This document shows positions 1 through 5,878 of a stretch of DNA of 9,251 nt, one piece after another. Within the stretch, counting starts at the first letter, position 1. Every line of letters starts with the position of its first letter. A program made the position numbers and the translations under genes. The DNA lies in contig CAAFEV010000066.1 in assembly GCA_900762005.1 (NCBI GenBank), positions 1 through 9,251 on the forward strand, read 5' to 3'. Origin of the DNA: an uncultured Oscillospiraceae bacterium. GTDB taxonomy: Bacteria > Bacillota > Clostridia > Oscillospirales > Oscillospiraceae. The notes under the pieces are model-generated. The model was not told the origin of the DNA. It did no database searches and worked only from the letters and a program-made list of their open reading frames with translations.

Positions 1-22
1 AAGCCCGTTTTTCACTCTTGGC

Positions 23-1090
23 TCAGGAGAGCATATACTCCCATATGACGTGCTCACCGTTCGGCAGCAACAGATTTTCGGGACAATCCGGCAGAAGCTC
101 CGAATAGAACTGATACGATTCGTGATACCCGCAGTATTCCATCACCGCGTCCGATACGCCGAAAAACCGATATGCCTCCTCCGGTCTGCCCTCGTCCCAT
201 GTGCTGTCAAACCAATAATACGTTCCGTCCACACGGATGATATTCCATGCGTGAGCGGATATGTCCGTTACCTGCCCTGTGACCGTAAGGCTTTCCAGCC
301 CCGCCATGCCGCACAGCCAGCTCAGCGTCCACGCATATCCGGCGCAGACCGTGGAACGGTTCACAAGGGTATCATAATAGAGATTCTCCATTGTCTCGTA
401 GTAATCGCCCTGATCGTAGCGTACGTTTTCCGTCAGCCACGAATAGAAATAGAGCACCTTTTCATAGTCCGTGTCGCAGTCAGCGGGCATCGCCGCAAGC
501 AGCTCCAGTGCCGCTTCATGGGCAGGTGTCTGCTGTTTCACGCCCTCTGCGCTGTCGTTAAAATAATGCGGCTCAAGTCCGAAGCGCACATAGCGGATTT
601 TACTGCCCTCGCTGTCCGTTACGGTTTTGGCGCAGGTTTGATTGAACGTCCACATAAAAGAGTAGGCGAAGCTTCTGTCCCGGTCGCACAGTGCGCGATA
701 GGTCTGCTCGTCCATCGGCATCACAAAGCAGTCAAAGCCATGCGCTGCCGCATAGCTGATGCAGCAGAATACCGGCTCCAAACAGGAATCGTATTTGCCA
801 AGATAGAACGTCTCCCGCGGCACAAAGCCCTTGTCGTCAAAGCTCGCGGCGGTTTTCAGCGGTACCGTTTCCACCGTCGTCTCGCCGTTTTCCTTTTTGG
901 CATAGGCAACCTGTTGATTGTTAATCCTTCCGTTCGGCACCTTTTTGGTGCGGAATGCCTCCTGCCATGAGATGGCATTCTTCCAAGAATCTGCCCGCCG
1001 CACAACCGCCGCGCCGGCACTGCAGCCGCTCAAAAAAACTGCAACACACAGCAGCAGACTCACCACTGCAGCCAATCGATTATGTCTCAT
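23..1090 (-). CDS. Transglutaminase-like domain lipoprotein
   Basis: A 355-residue protein predicted to be exported and anchored in the outer face of the membrane. Residues 1-22 form a signal peptide (Arg near the N-terminus, then a hydrophobic run) ending in the lipobox LSGC, so Cys23 would be lipidated. The C-terminal half carries a transglutaminase-like/papain-fold core: Cys249 in STVCAGYA, His280 in AHAWN and Asp295 in FDSTWD are in the right order and context for a Cys-His-Asp triad. The N-terminal ~190 residues are not recognised. The ATG is preceded by GAGGAG (1098-1103) at 7 bases. It follows rlmD on the same strand after 66 bases with no clear terminator, so read-through from rlmD is possible. 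Members of this superfamily may be proteases, cross-linking enzymes or cell-wall-associated proteins; substrate unknown. The fold call is good, the activity open. Confidence 0.85.
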   Translation of the reverse strand: MRHNRLAAVVSLLLCVAVFLSGCSAGAAVVRRADSWKNAISWQEAFRTKKVPNGRINNQQVAYAKKENGETTVETVPLKTAASFDDKGFVPRETFYLGKYDSCLEPVFCCISYAAAHGFDCFVMPMDEQTYRALCDRDRSFAYSFMWTFNQTCAKTVTDSEGSKIRYVRFGLEPHYFNDSAEGVKQQTPAHEAALELLAAMPADCDTDYEKVLYFYSWLTENVRYDQGDYYETMENLYYDTLVNRSTVCAGYAWTLSWLCGMAGLESLTVTGQVTDISAHAWNIIRVDGTYYWFDSTWDEGRPEEAYRFFGVSDAVMEYCGYHESYQFYSELLPDCPENLLLPNGEHVIWEYMLS

Positions 1091-1156
1091 TTTCTCTCTC
1101 CTCGTGTTATGTTACGATTTATATTCCGCTCAAATCTCCGTTTTCCCGCACAAGCC

Positions 1157-2506
1157 TTATTTGCACAGCAGTGCCACCGTTTCCACATGGGCGCAGCGCG
1201 GAAATAAATCCACCGCTTCGGCATGGCTCAGCCGATACCCGCTTTCGCAAAGCAGCCTGACATCCCGTGCCAGTGTCGCCGGGTCGCACGAGACGTAGAC
1301 AATGCGCGGCGGTGCCATCTGCGCCATCGCCTCTATCGCCTCGGCAGACAAGCCCTTACGCGGAGGGTCTACCACAATTACATCGGGAGAAATCCCCTCG
1401 GCACAGAGCTTTTTTGCTGCTTGCCCGGCGTCCGCGCAGAAAAACTCCGCATTGGTAATGCCGTTGTAACGCGCATTCTGCTTTGCGTTCGCAACCGCCG
1501 CCTCCACCACCTCGACGCCGATGGCGCGGTTTGCCTGCCTTGCCATGCAGAGCGTAATGGTGCCGGTGCCGCAGTACAGATCCAAGACAGTCTGCGTGCC
1601 GTCTAACGCTGCCGCTTCAATCGCCCTGCCGTAAAGCACCTCCGCCTGTGCGCGGTTGACCTGATAAAACGAGCGCGGCGAAATCTGAAAGCGCAAGCCG
1701 CATAATTCATCCGTAATCGTCTCCGCGCCCCAGAGAATTTGTGTCTTATCACCCAAAACAGCGTTGCCACGGCGTGTATTCTCATTGAGCGCAACCGAGT
1801 GCAGCCCCGCTATTTGCTCACGCAGCGCGGTAATCAGCGCGTCCTTTTGCGGAAGCCTTGAGCCGTTAACAACAAGGCATACCATAACCTGTCCGGTCGC
1901 ATCGGCGTGCCGCACAAAAATATGCCGCAGCAGTCCTGTGTGTGCCGTCTCGTCATACGCGCTGACGTGATAACGGTTCGCCCACTCCAGCACGACCTTT
2001 TTTGCAAGGTCGGCGCATTCCGGCTGAATAAGGCAGTGCTCAATCGCCAGCACCTCATGCGTTCCTTTTTGAAAAAAGCCCGCCGTTATGCCGTTTTTTT
2101 CTGCCGCAACGGGAAATTGTGCCTTGTTTCGGTAGCCCTCGCAGATTTGCGCGCCGGTAATTTTCAGCTCCGCTAGCGACTGTCCGCCGATACGGTTCAG
2201 TGCGTCAAGCACACGCTGTGCCTTGATGCGGCACTCCGCCGCATAGGTCAGATGCCAGAAGTCACAGCCGCCGCACATCTTGGCATAGGGACAAAGACGG
2301 TTGACGCGGTCAGGCGATTGTGATATGATTTTCTCAATCCTGCCGAAGGCGGCGGTCTTTCCGACGTGGACAATGCGCAGGTCATACTCCTCGTCCGGTG
2401 CGGCATTCGGCACAAACACGGCGCAGCCGTCCACGCGGCACACGCCAAGCCCCTCGCTGGTAAAGCCGCTGACGGTGGCGCGGTAAAGCTCGTTCTTCTT
2501 CAACAC
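1157..2506 (-). CDS. rlmD: 23S rRNA (uracil-C5)-methyltransferase, RlmD/RumA type
   Basis: A SAM-dependent RNA methyltransferase of the TrmA/RlmD family (449 residues), expected to methylate C5 of a uridine in 23S rRNA. In Gram-positives a single enzyme (RlmCD) may modify both U747 and U1939, so the exact target is uncertain. Residues 1-60 form a TRAM RNA-binding domain. Cys72, Cys78 and Cys81 (CPYAKMCGGC), with Cys158, fit the 4Fe-4S ligands. The methylase domain has DLYCGTGT (309-316) for SAM, VVDPPRKG (378-385), nucleophile Cys407 in SCDPA and Glu442 in HVETV as general base. Two starts are possible: GTG at 2506, only 4 bases from AAAGGAG, or TTG at 2503, at 7 bases. The second spacing is more usual. 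Its own promoter and parS site 1 lie just upstream. It is divergent from the radical SAM gene. Confidence 0.92.
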   Translation of the reverse strand: MLKKNELYRATVSGFTSEGLGVCRVDGCAVFVPNAAPDEEYDLRIVHVGKTAAFGRIEKIISQSPDRVNRLCPYAKMCGGCDFWHLTYAAECRIKAQRVLDALNRIGGQSLAELKITGAQICEGYRNKAQFPVAAEKNGITAGFFQKGTHEVLAIEHCLIQPECADLAKKVVLEWANRYHVSAYDETAHTGLLRHIFVRHADATGQVMVCLVVNGSRLPQKDALITALREQIAGLHSVALNENTRRGNAVLGDKTQILWGAETITDELCGLRFQISPRSFYQVNRAQAEVLYGRAIEAAALDGTQTVLDLYCGTGTITLCMARQANRAIGVEVVEAAVANAKQNARYNGITNAEFFCADAGQAAKKLCAEGISPDVIVVDPPRKGLSAEAIEAMAQMAPPRIVYVSCDPATLARDVRLLCESGYRLSHAEAVDLFPRCAHVETVALLCK

Positions 2507-2510
2507 AAGG

Positions 2511-2517
2511 CTCCTTT
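2511..2517 (-). promoter_or_regulatory. Ribosome binding site of rlmD
   Basis: AAAGGAG on the minus strand. It lies 4 bases before a GTG and 7 bases before a TTG, so it favours TTG (2503) as the true start. It directly abuts parS site 1, whose last base is the neighbouring nucleotide. Confidence 0.7.
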
Positions 2518-2533
2518 TGTTTCACGTGAAACA
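2518..2533. promoter_or_regulatory. parS: parS site 1 (ParB/Spo0J binding site)
   Basis: TGTTTCACGTGAAACA, a perfect 16-bp palindrome that fits the Bacillus/Firmicutes chromosomal parS consensus TGTTNCACGTGAAACA. ParB encoded at 4994-5878 is the expected ligand: it would load here as a CTP-dependent clamp and spread along flanking DNA. The site sits in the divergent spacer between rlmD and the radical SAM gene, in the predicted 5' leader of rlmD. Its transcript could fold as a short hairpin immediately before the rlmD Shine-Dalgarno. The match is seen directly; binding is inferred from the consensus and the nearby parB. Confidence 0.93.
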
Positions 2534-2545
2534 ATCATTTTCTCT

Positions 2546-2574
2546 ATTCTATCATAGAAGTATAAACTTTTCAA
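2546..2574 (-). promoter_or_regulatory. Predicted rlmD promoter
   Basis: Reading the minus strand: -35 TTGAAA (2569-2574), a 17-base spacer, and -10 TAGAAT (2546-2551) preceded by TGA, an extended -10. Transcription would start around 2539, placing parS site 1 in the leader. No similarly good promoter is seen in the opposite direction; TATAAA at 2561-2566 with a poor -35 is the best candidate for the radical SAM gene. Confidence 0.65.
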
Positions 2575-2575
2575 T

Positions 2576-2583
2576 GGGGTGAT
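2576..2583 (+). promoter_or_regulatory. Ribosome binding site deciding a TTG start
   Basis: GGGGTGAT closely matches the extended anti-Shine-Dalgarno complement (GAGGTGAT) and ends 3 bases before TTG 2587. Its GGGG core lies 7 bases away. No in-frame ATG or GTG lies between it and the conserved N-terminal cysteines of the radical SAM protein, so TTG is the likely initiator. Confidence 0.65.
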
Positions 2584-2586
2584 TGC

Positions 2587-3465
2587 TTGCCGGATTATAA
2601 ATTCTGTACTCTCTGCCCGCGTCGGTGCGGGGTTGACCGTACAAGCGGACAGCACGGCTTTTGCGGACAGTCTGACCGCATGACGGCAGGACGCGCCATG
2701 CTGCACTACGGCGAAGAGCCGATTTTAAGCGGCTGCTTCGGCACGGGCGCAGTTTTCTTTTCCGGCTGTACCCTGCGCTGTGTCTATTGCCAGAATGCTG
2801 CCATTTCTGCCGACGGTTACGGCAGAGAGCTGTCCCCGTCGCGTTTGCGCACGATTTTTGAGACTTTGCTTGACGAAGGTGCGCAGAGCATCGATTTGGT
2901 CACACCGACCCAGTTTTTGCCCTCTATTCTCCCGGCACTTACGCCAAAGCTTCCTGTACCCGTAATCTACAACTGCGGCGGCTATGAATCCGTCGAAACC
3001 CTAAAGCAATTAGAGGGCTTGGTGGATATCTATCTGCCCGATATGAAATATGCCGACAATGCGCTTGCCGCAAGGCTCTCAAAAGCACCCGACTATTTTG
3101 AAATTGCCACCGCCGCTATTTCCGAGATGTATCGACAGGTCGGCGGTGCCGTCCTCGCAGATGATATGCTGCAGCGCGGCTTGGTTGTACGGCATCTGGT
3201 GTTACCCGGGTGCTTGGAAAACACGCTGCGTGTGCTTGAGTGGTTTGCAGAGACGTTTCCGGGGCGCGATGTCTTCTTTTCCCTGATGAGTCAGTATATC
3301 CCGGTAGGAAAGCAGCAGCCGCCGTTTGACCGCCGTCTGACGCATACGGAATACGAAGGCGCGCTCTCATGGCTGGAGCTTTGCGGGATTCAAAACGGCT
3401 TTACGCAGGATTTTTCCGCCGCAACAGCGGAATATCTACCGCTGTTTGACGGCAGCGGAATTTAG
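2587..3465 (+). CDS. Radical SAM protein, PflX-like (pyruvate formate-lyase activase-related)
   Basis: A 292-residue radical SAM protein resembling the PflX/COG1313 group of putative glycyl-radical-enzyme activases. The CxxxCxxC cluster motif is CTLRCVYC (Cys61, Cys65, Cys68), which would bind the 4Fe-4S cluster that cleaves S-adenosylmethionine. Residues 7-26 hold four further cysteines (CTLCPRRC and GFCG) that look like a second metal or Fe-S site, as usual for this group. YNCGGYES (~128-135) and YLPDMKYAD (~149-157) fit the barrel strands of the family. Translation probably begins at TTG 2587 behind a strong ribosome site. No glycyl-radical enzyme is encoded nearby, so the partner cannot be named. 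There is no terminator before lexA, so some read-through into lexA is likely. Family call firm, function unknown. Confidence 0.85.
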   Translation: MPDYKFCTLCPRRCGVDRTSGQHGFCGQSDRMTAGRAMLHYGEEPILSGCFGTGAVFFSGCTLRCVYCQNAAISADGYGRELSPSRLRTIFETLLDEGAQSIDLVTPTQFLPSILPALTPKLPVPVIYNCGGYESVETLKQLEGLVDIYLPDMKYADNALAARLSKAPDYFEIATAAISEMYRQVGGAVLADDMLQRGLVVRHLVLPGCLENTLRVLEWFAETFPGRDVFFSLMSQYIPVGKQQPPFDRRLTHTEYEGALSWLELCGIQNGFTQDFSAATAEYLPLFDGSGI

Positions 3466-3479
3466 AAAACAAATGTTTG
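3466..3479. promoter_or_regulatory. LexA box (SOS operator) of lexA
   Basis: AAAACAAATGTTTG. Its core AACAAATGTT fits the Gram-positive SOS box core AACRNRYGTT exactly, with weaker outer bases than the full CGAAC...GTTCG form. It overlaps the -35 of the lexA promoter, so bound LexA should block RNA polymerase and give negative autoregulation. The divergent flanks suggest moderate affinity. No other SOS box was noticed in the window. Confidence 0.72.
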
Positions 3480-3505
3480 CATTTTCTGTTTTACTGTGCT
3501 ATACT
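3477..3505 (+). promoter_or_regulatory. Predicted lexA promoter
   Basis: -35 TTGCAT (3477-3482), a 17-base spacer, then TGC and -10 TATACT (3500-3505), an extended -10. It begins 12 bases past the radical SAM stop codon. AAGGAGG (3522-3528) follows, 6 bases before the lexA ATG. Confidence 0.8.
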
Positions 3506-3534
3506 ATAGAAAATAAAAGGCAAGGAGGCACACC

Positions 3535-4104
3535 ATGGGCAGGACAAGCACCAAGCGAGAAGAAATTTTTTGCTTTTTAAAAGATTTTACGGCGCAAAAC
3601 GGCTATGCCCCCTCTGTGCGCGAGATTATGCAGGGCGTCGGGCTGAAATCCACCGCCTCTGTGCATTATCATCTGTCCGAGCTGAACCGCAGCGGTGCGA
3701 TCGCCGTCGACGGAAATAAAAACCGCGCCATTTCTTTGCAGGAAGCCCGCGGTATTCCGATTGTCGGTCTCGTCACGGCGGGACAGCCGATTTTAGCGGT
3801 TGAAAACATCGAGGGCTATCTGCCCTGGGACGGTGCGCAGGATTGCTTTGCTTTACGTGTGCGCGGCGATTCCATGATAAACGCCGGTATTCTCAGCGGC
3901 GACAAGGTAGTTGTCCGTCCGCAGCAAACCGCCGAAAACGGAGAGATTGTTGTCGCCCTTTTGGGCGACGAAGCGACGGTAAAACGCCTGAAAAAGCGCG
4001 GCAGCGAGGTCTGGCTGATGCCGGAAAACCCCGCGTATTCCCCGATTGACGGACGTGAAGCGAGGATTATCGGCAAAGTCCGTGCCGTTATCCGTGAACT
4101 GTAA
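3535..4104 (+). CDS. lexA: LexA repressor, SOS regulator
   Basis: A 189-residue transcriptional repressor and self-cleaving serine peptidase (S24 family). Residues 1-65 are the winged helix-turn-helix DNA-binding domain, with the recognition helix around residues 37-54 (LKSTASVHYHLSEL). A linker leads to the C-terminal dimerisation/cleavage domain. The scissile bond is Ala82-Gly83 in VTAGQP, the nucleophile Ser113 in RGDSMINAG, and the general base Lys150 in EATVKRL. All catalytic residues are present, so RecA-stimulated autocleavage is expected. Its length is slightly shorter than B. subtilis LexA (~205). The start is supported by AAGGAGG at 6 bases. Its own promoter overlaps a LexA box, and its terminator is the parS-containing hairpin at 4115-4150. 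A division inhibitor such as yneA, often beside lexA in Bacilli, is absent here. Confidence 0.97.
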   Translation: MGRTSTKREEIFCFLKDFTAQNGYAPSVREIMQGVGLKSTASVHYHLSELNRSGAIAVDGNKNRAISLQEARGIPIVGLVTAGQPILAVENIEGYLPWDGAQDCFALRVRGDSMINAGILSGDKVVVRPQQTAENGEIVVALLGDEATVKRLKKRGSEVWLMPENPAYSPIDGREARIIGKVRAVIREL

Positions 4105-4114
4105 TTTTTGTTTT

Positions 4115-4150
4115 CTGCCGATGTTTCACGTGAAACATCGGCAGTTTTTT
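4115..4150 (+). terminator. lexA rho-independent terminator built around parS
   Basis: A perfect 30-bp palindrome (4115-4144): arms CTGCCGA and TCGGCAG flank the 16-bp parS core, followed by TTTTTT (4145-4150). In RNA it would form about 13 base pairs closed by an ACGU loop, followed by a U-tract: a good intrinsic terminator 10 bases after the lexA stop. The same DNA is a consensus ParB site. The reverse direction lacks a long T-run immediately after the stem (AAAACAAAAATTAC follows), so it should terminate mainly lexA transcription. Confidence 0.85.
4122..4137. promoter_or_regulatory. parS: parS site 2 (ParB/Spo0J binding site)
   Basis: TGTTTCACGTGAAACA, identical over all 16 bases to site 1 and a full match to the Firmicutes parS consensus. 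It forms the centre of the lexA terminator palindrome and ends 37 bases before the parA -35. ParB loading and spreading from here would cover the parA promoter and lexA, so autoregulation of parAB is plausible but not shown by the sequence. Confidence 0.95.
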
Positions 4151-4174
4151 GTTCATTATTTCCCTTGAAAACGG

Positions 4175-4203
4175 TTGCAAATACCTCCCCTGTGTGGTAT
4201 GAT
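4175..4203 (+). promoter_or_regulatory. Predicted parAB-orf125-serS operon promoter
   Basis: -35 TTGCAA (4175-4180), 17-base spacer, TGG then -10 TATGAT (4198-4203), an extended -10. It lies immediately downstream of the lexA terminator. AGGAGG (4223-4228) then sits 7 bases before the parA ATG. No other convincing promoter is seen before serS, so this one probably drives all four genes. Confidence 0.78.
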
Positions 4204-4235
4204 GATGCCGTTGAACTACGAGAGGAGGCGACCGG

Positions 4236-4997
4236 ATGGCAAAAATCATCGCCGTCGTCAACCAAAAAGGCGGTGTCGGCAAAACAACGTCCGCCGTCAA
4301 CCTGACCGCAGCCCTTTCCGCCGCCGGCTCACGTGCGCTGCTGTGCGATTTTGACCCGCAGGGCAATGCGACCTCCGGCCTTGGTGTGAGCAAAAAAAAC
4401 ACCTCGAACACCGTCTACGATATGTTGATTTCCGAAATAACCCCGGAAAAATGCGTGACGCACACGCCCTACGGGGACGTGATTGCATCAAACTCCGCGC
4501 TTGCCGGCGCAACCGTCGAGTTGATTTCCCTTGAAAAGCGCGAGTACCGCTTGAAAAAGCAGCTCGATAAGCTGCGCTATGCCTACGATTACATTCTGAT
4601 TGACTGTCCGCCGTCGTTGGAGCTGCTGACCTTGAATGCCCTTTGCGCCGCCGACAGCATTTTGATTCCCGTGCAATGCGAGTATTACGCACTGGAGGGT
4701 CTGTCCGATCTGATGACCACCCTGCGCGGTGTCAAGCGCAGGCTCAATCCGACGCTGGAGATTTTCGGCGTTTTACTGACAATGTTTGACGGGCGCACAA
4801 ACTTCTCCAATCAGGTCGCGCAGGAGGTGCGCCGCCATTTTCCGGGAAAGGTCTTTGCCACGGCAATTCCGCGCAACGTCCGTCTGGCAGAAGCACCGAG
4901 CTACGGTGAGCCGATTTTTGCCTATGATCACAGCTCCCGCGGTGCAGCGGCATATCTGGACGTTGCAAAAGAAGTGATGGAAAGGGGTACGCTATGA
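4236..4997 (+). CDS. parA: Chromosome-partitioning ATPase ParA (Soj)
   Basis: A 253-residue P-loop ATPase of the MinD/ParA family. It binds DNA non-specifically as an ATP dimer and is stimulated to hydrolyse ATP by ParB, moving or positioning the origin region; in Bacilli, Soj also influences DnaA. The deviant Walker A motif KGGVGKTT is at residues 11-18 with the signature Lys11, the switch I/A' segment DFDPQGN at 38-44, and Walker B LIDCPP at 121-126 (Asp123). Length is typical of the chromosomal short form with no N-terminal HTH, unlike plasmid type Ia ParA. It starts at ATG behind AGGAGG, 91 bases past the parS/terminator T-run. Its TGA overlaps the parB ATG (ATGA), giving translational coupling. 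Confidence 0.97.
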   Translation: MAKIIAVVNQKGGVGKTTSAVNLTAALSAAGSRALLCDFDPQGNATSGLGVSKKNTSNTVYDMLISEITPEKCVTHTPYGDVIASNSALAGATVELISLEKREYRLKKQLDKLRYAYDYILIDCPPSLELLTLNALCAADSILIPVQCEYYALEGLSDLMTTLRGVKRRLNPTLEIFGVLLTMFDGRTNFSNQVAQEVRRHFPGKVFATAIPRNVRLAEAPSYGEPIFAYDHSSRGAAAYLDVAKEVMERGTL

Positions 4998-5878
4998 AGA
5001 AAAAAGGCTTAGGGCGCGGCTTAGGTGCCCTGCTCGATGACGAGCAGGCTCTTGAAAGCACACAGACCATCACGCACCTGCCGCTGCAATACATTGAGCC
5101 GAATCCCAACCAGCCGCGCAAGCAGTTTGACGAGGAGGAGCTGGCAGCACTTGCCGACTCCATTCGCGAACACGGTCTGATACAGCCGCTTGCCGTGCGC
5201 GATGTCGGAAACGGGTTTTATCAGATTATTGCGGGCGAACGCCGTTGGCGTGCCGCGCGTCTGGCGGGCTTAGACGAGCTTCCGGTCATTGTGCTTGAGG
5301 CGGACGAACGTGCCGTCATGGAGCTTGCGCTGATTGAAAACCTGCAACGGCAGGACTTAAATCCCCTTGAGGAAGCCGAAGGCTACCATGCTCTGATGCA
5401 GGACTTTGGTCTGACGCAGGAGCAGGCTGCCGCCCGTGTCGGAAAGTCCCGTCCTGCGGTTGCCAACGCGCTGCGACTTTTATCGTTGCCGGAGGAAATC
5501 CGAGCATGGGTCGTTGACGGCACCTTATCGGCGGGTCATGCCCGCGCCGTTTTGATGCTGCCGAAGGAACGTCTGCAAAAGGCGGCGGCACAAAAAATTA
5601 TTGCCCTGCGGCTCTCGGTGCGGCAGGCGGAGGCGATGTGCAAGCGCATGGCTGCCGAGGACCCCGTAAAGCCGGAAAAAAGGTCCGCTGCGCCTGCGGT
5701 GGACTACGTTGCCGAGTGCGAAAAGCTGCTCACGCGCCGACTGCACCGCCGTGTGAAAATCGTCAGCGGTAAGCGCAAGGGGCGCTTTGAGCTGGAATTT
5801 TACGGGCAAGATGATTTGCAGCGGCTTTATGACGCGCTGCGCGGTTTAGAGCTTACGGAGGCACAAAATGGCAACTGA
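4994..5878 (+). CDS. parB: Chromosome-partitioning protein ParB (Spo0J)
   Basis: A 294-residue CTP-dependent parS-binding clamp. The N-terminal basic peptide KKKGLGRGLGALL (2-14) is the usual ParA-stimulating segment. The CTPase/N-engagement domain shows GLIQPLAVR (61-69), GERRWRAARL (81-90, the arginine box) and LIENLQRQDLNPLEEAEGY (113-131). A helix-turn-helix for parS recognition follows (TQEQAAARVGKSRPAVANALRLL, 141-163). The C-terminal ~50 residues should be the dimerisation domain, after a charged linker at ~220-235. Two consensus parS sites lie upstream at 2518-2533 and 4122-4137. It is Spo0J-like rather than Noc, because no Noc-type TTTCCCGGGAAA site was noticed. It overlaps parA by 4 bases and the next gene by 11. 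AAAGGGG (4981-4987) precedes its ATG. Confidence 0.97.
   Translation: MKKKGLGRGLGALLDDEQALESTQTITHLPLQYIEPNPNQPRKQFDEEELAALADSIREHGLIQPLAVRDVGNGFYQIIAGERRWRAARLAGLDELPVIVLEADERAVMELALIENLQRQDLNPLEEAEGYHALMQDFGLTQEQAAARVGKSRPAVANALRLLSLPEEIRAWVVDGTLSAGHARAVLMLPKERLQKAAAQKIIALRLSVRQAEAMCKRMAAEDPVKPEKRSAAPAVDYVAECEKLLTRRLHRRVKIVSGKRKGRFELEFYGQDDLQRLYDALRGLELTEAQNGN

Noticed and set aside
1..22. Terminator for the lipoprotein gene at the left edge
   Set aside because: On the minus strand ACGGGCTT could be one arm of a hairpin, but the window ends before any partner arm, so it cannot be supported.
50..970. A 306-codon open frame on the plus strand opposite the lipoprotein gene
   Set aside because: It is antisense to a gene with a clear signal peptide, lipobox and catalytic triad. 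It shows no recognisable domain and reads as the antisense shadow of a GC-rich coding region.
1091..1156. Promoter or terminator between rlmD and the lipoprotein gene
   Set aside because: No convincing -35/-10 pair or hairpin with a T-run is visible; only the GAGGAG ribosome site is clear.
4328..4337. Another CACGTG inside parA as a possible third parS
   Set aside because: Only the CACGTG centre matches (CTCACGTGCG). The flanking TGTTT/AAACA arms are absent.
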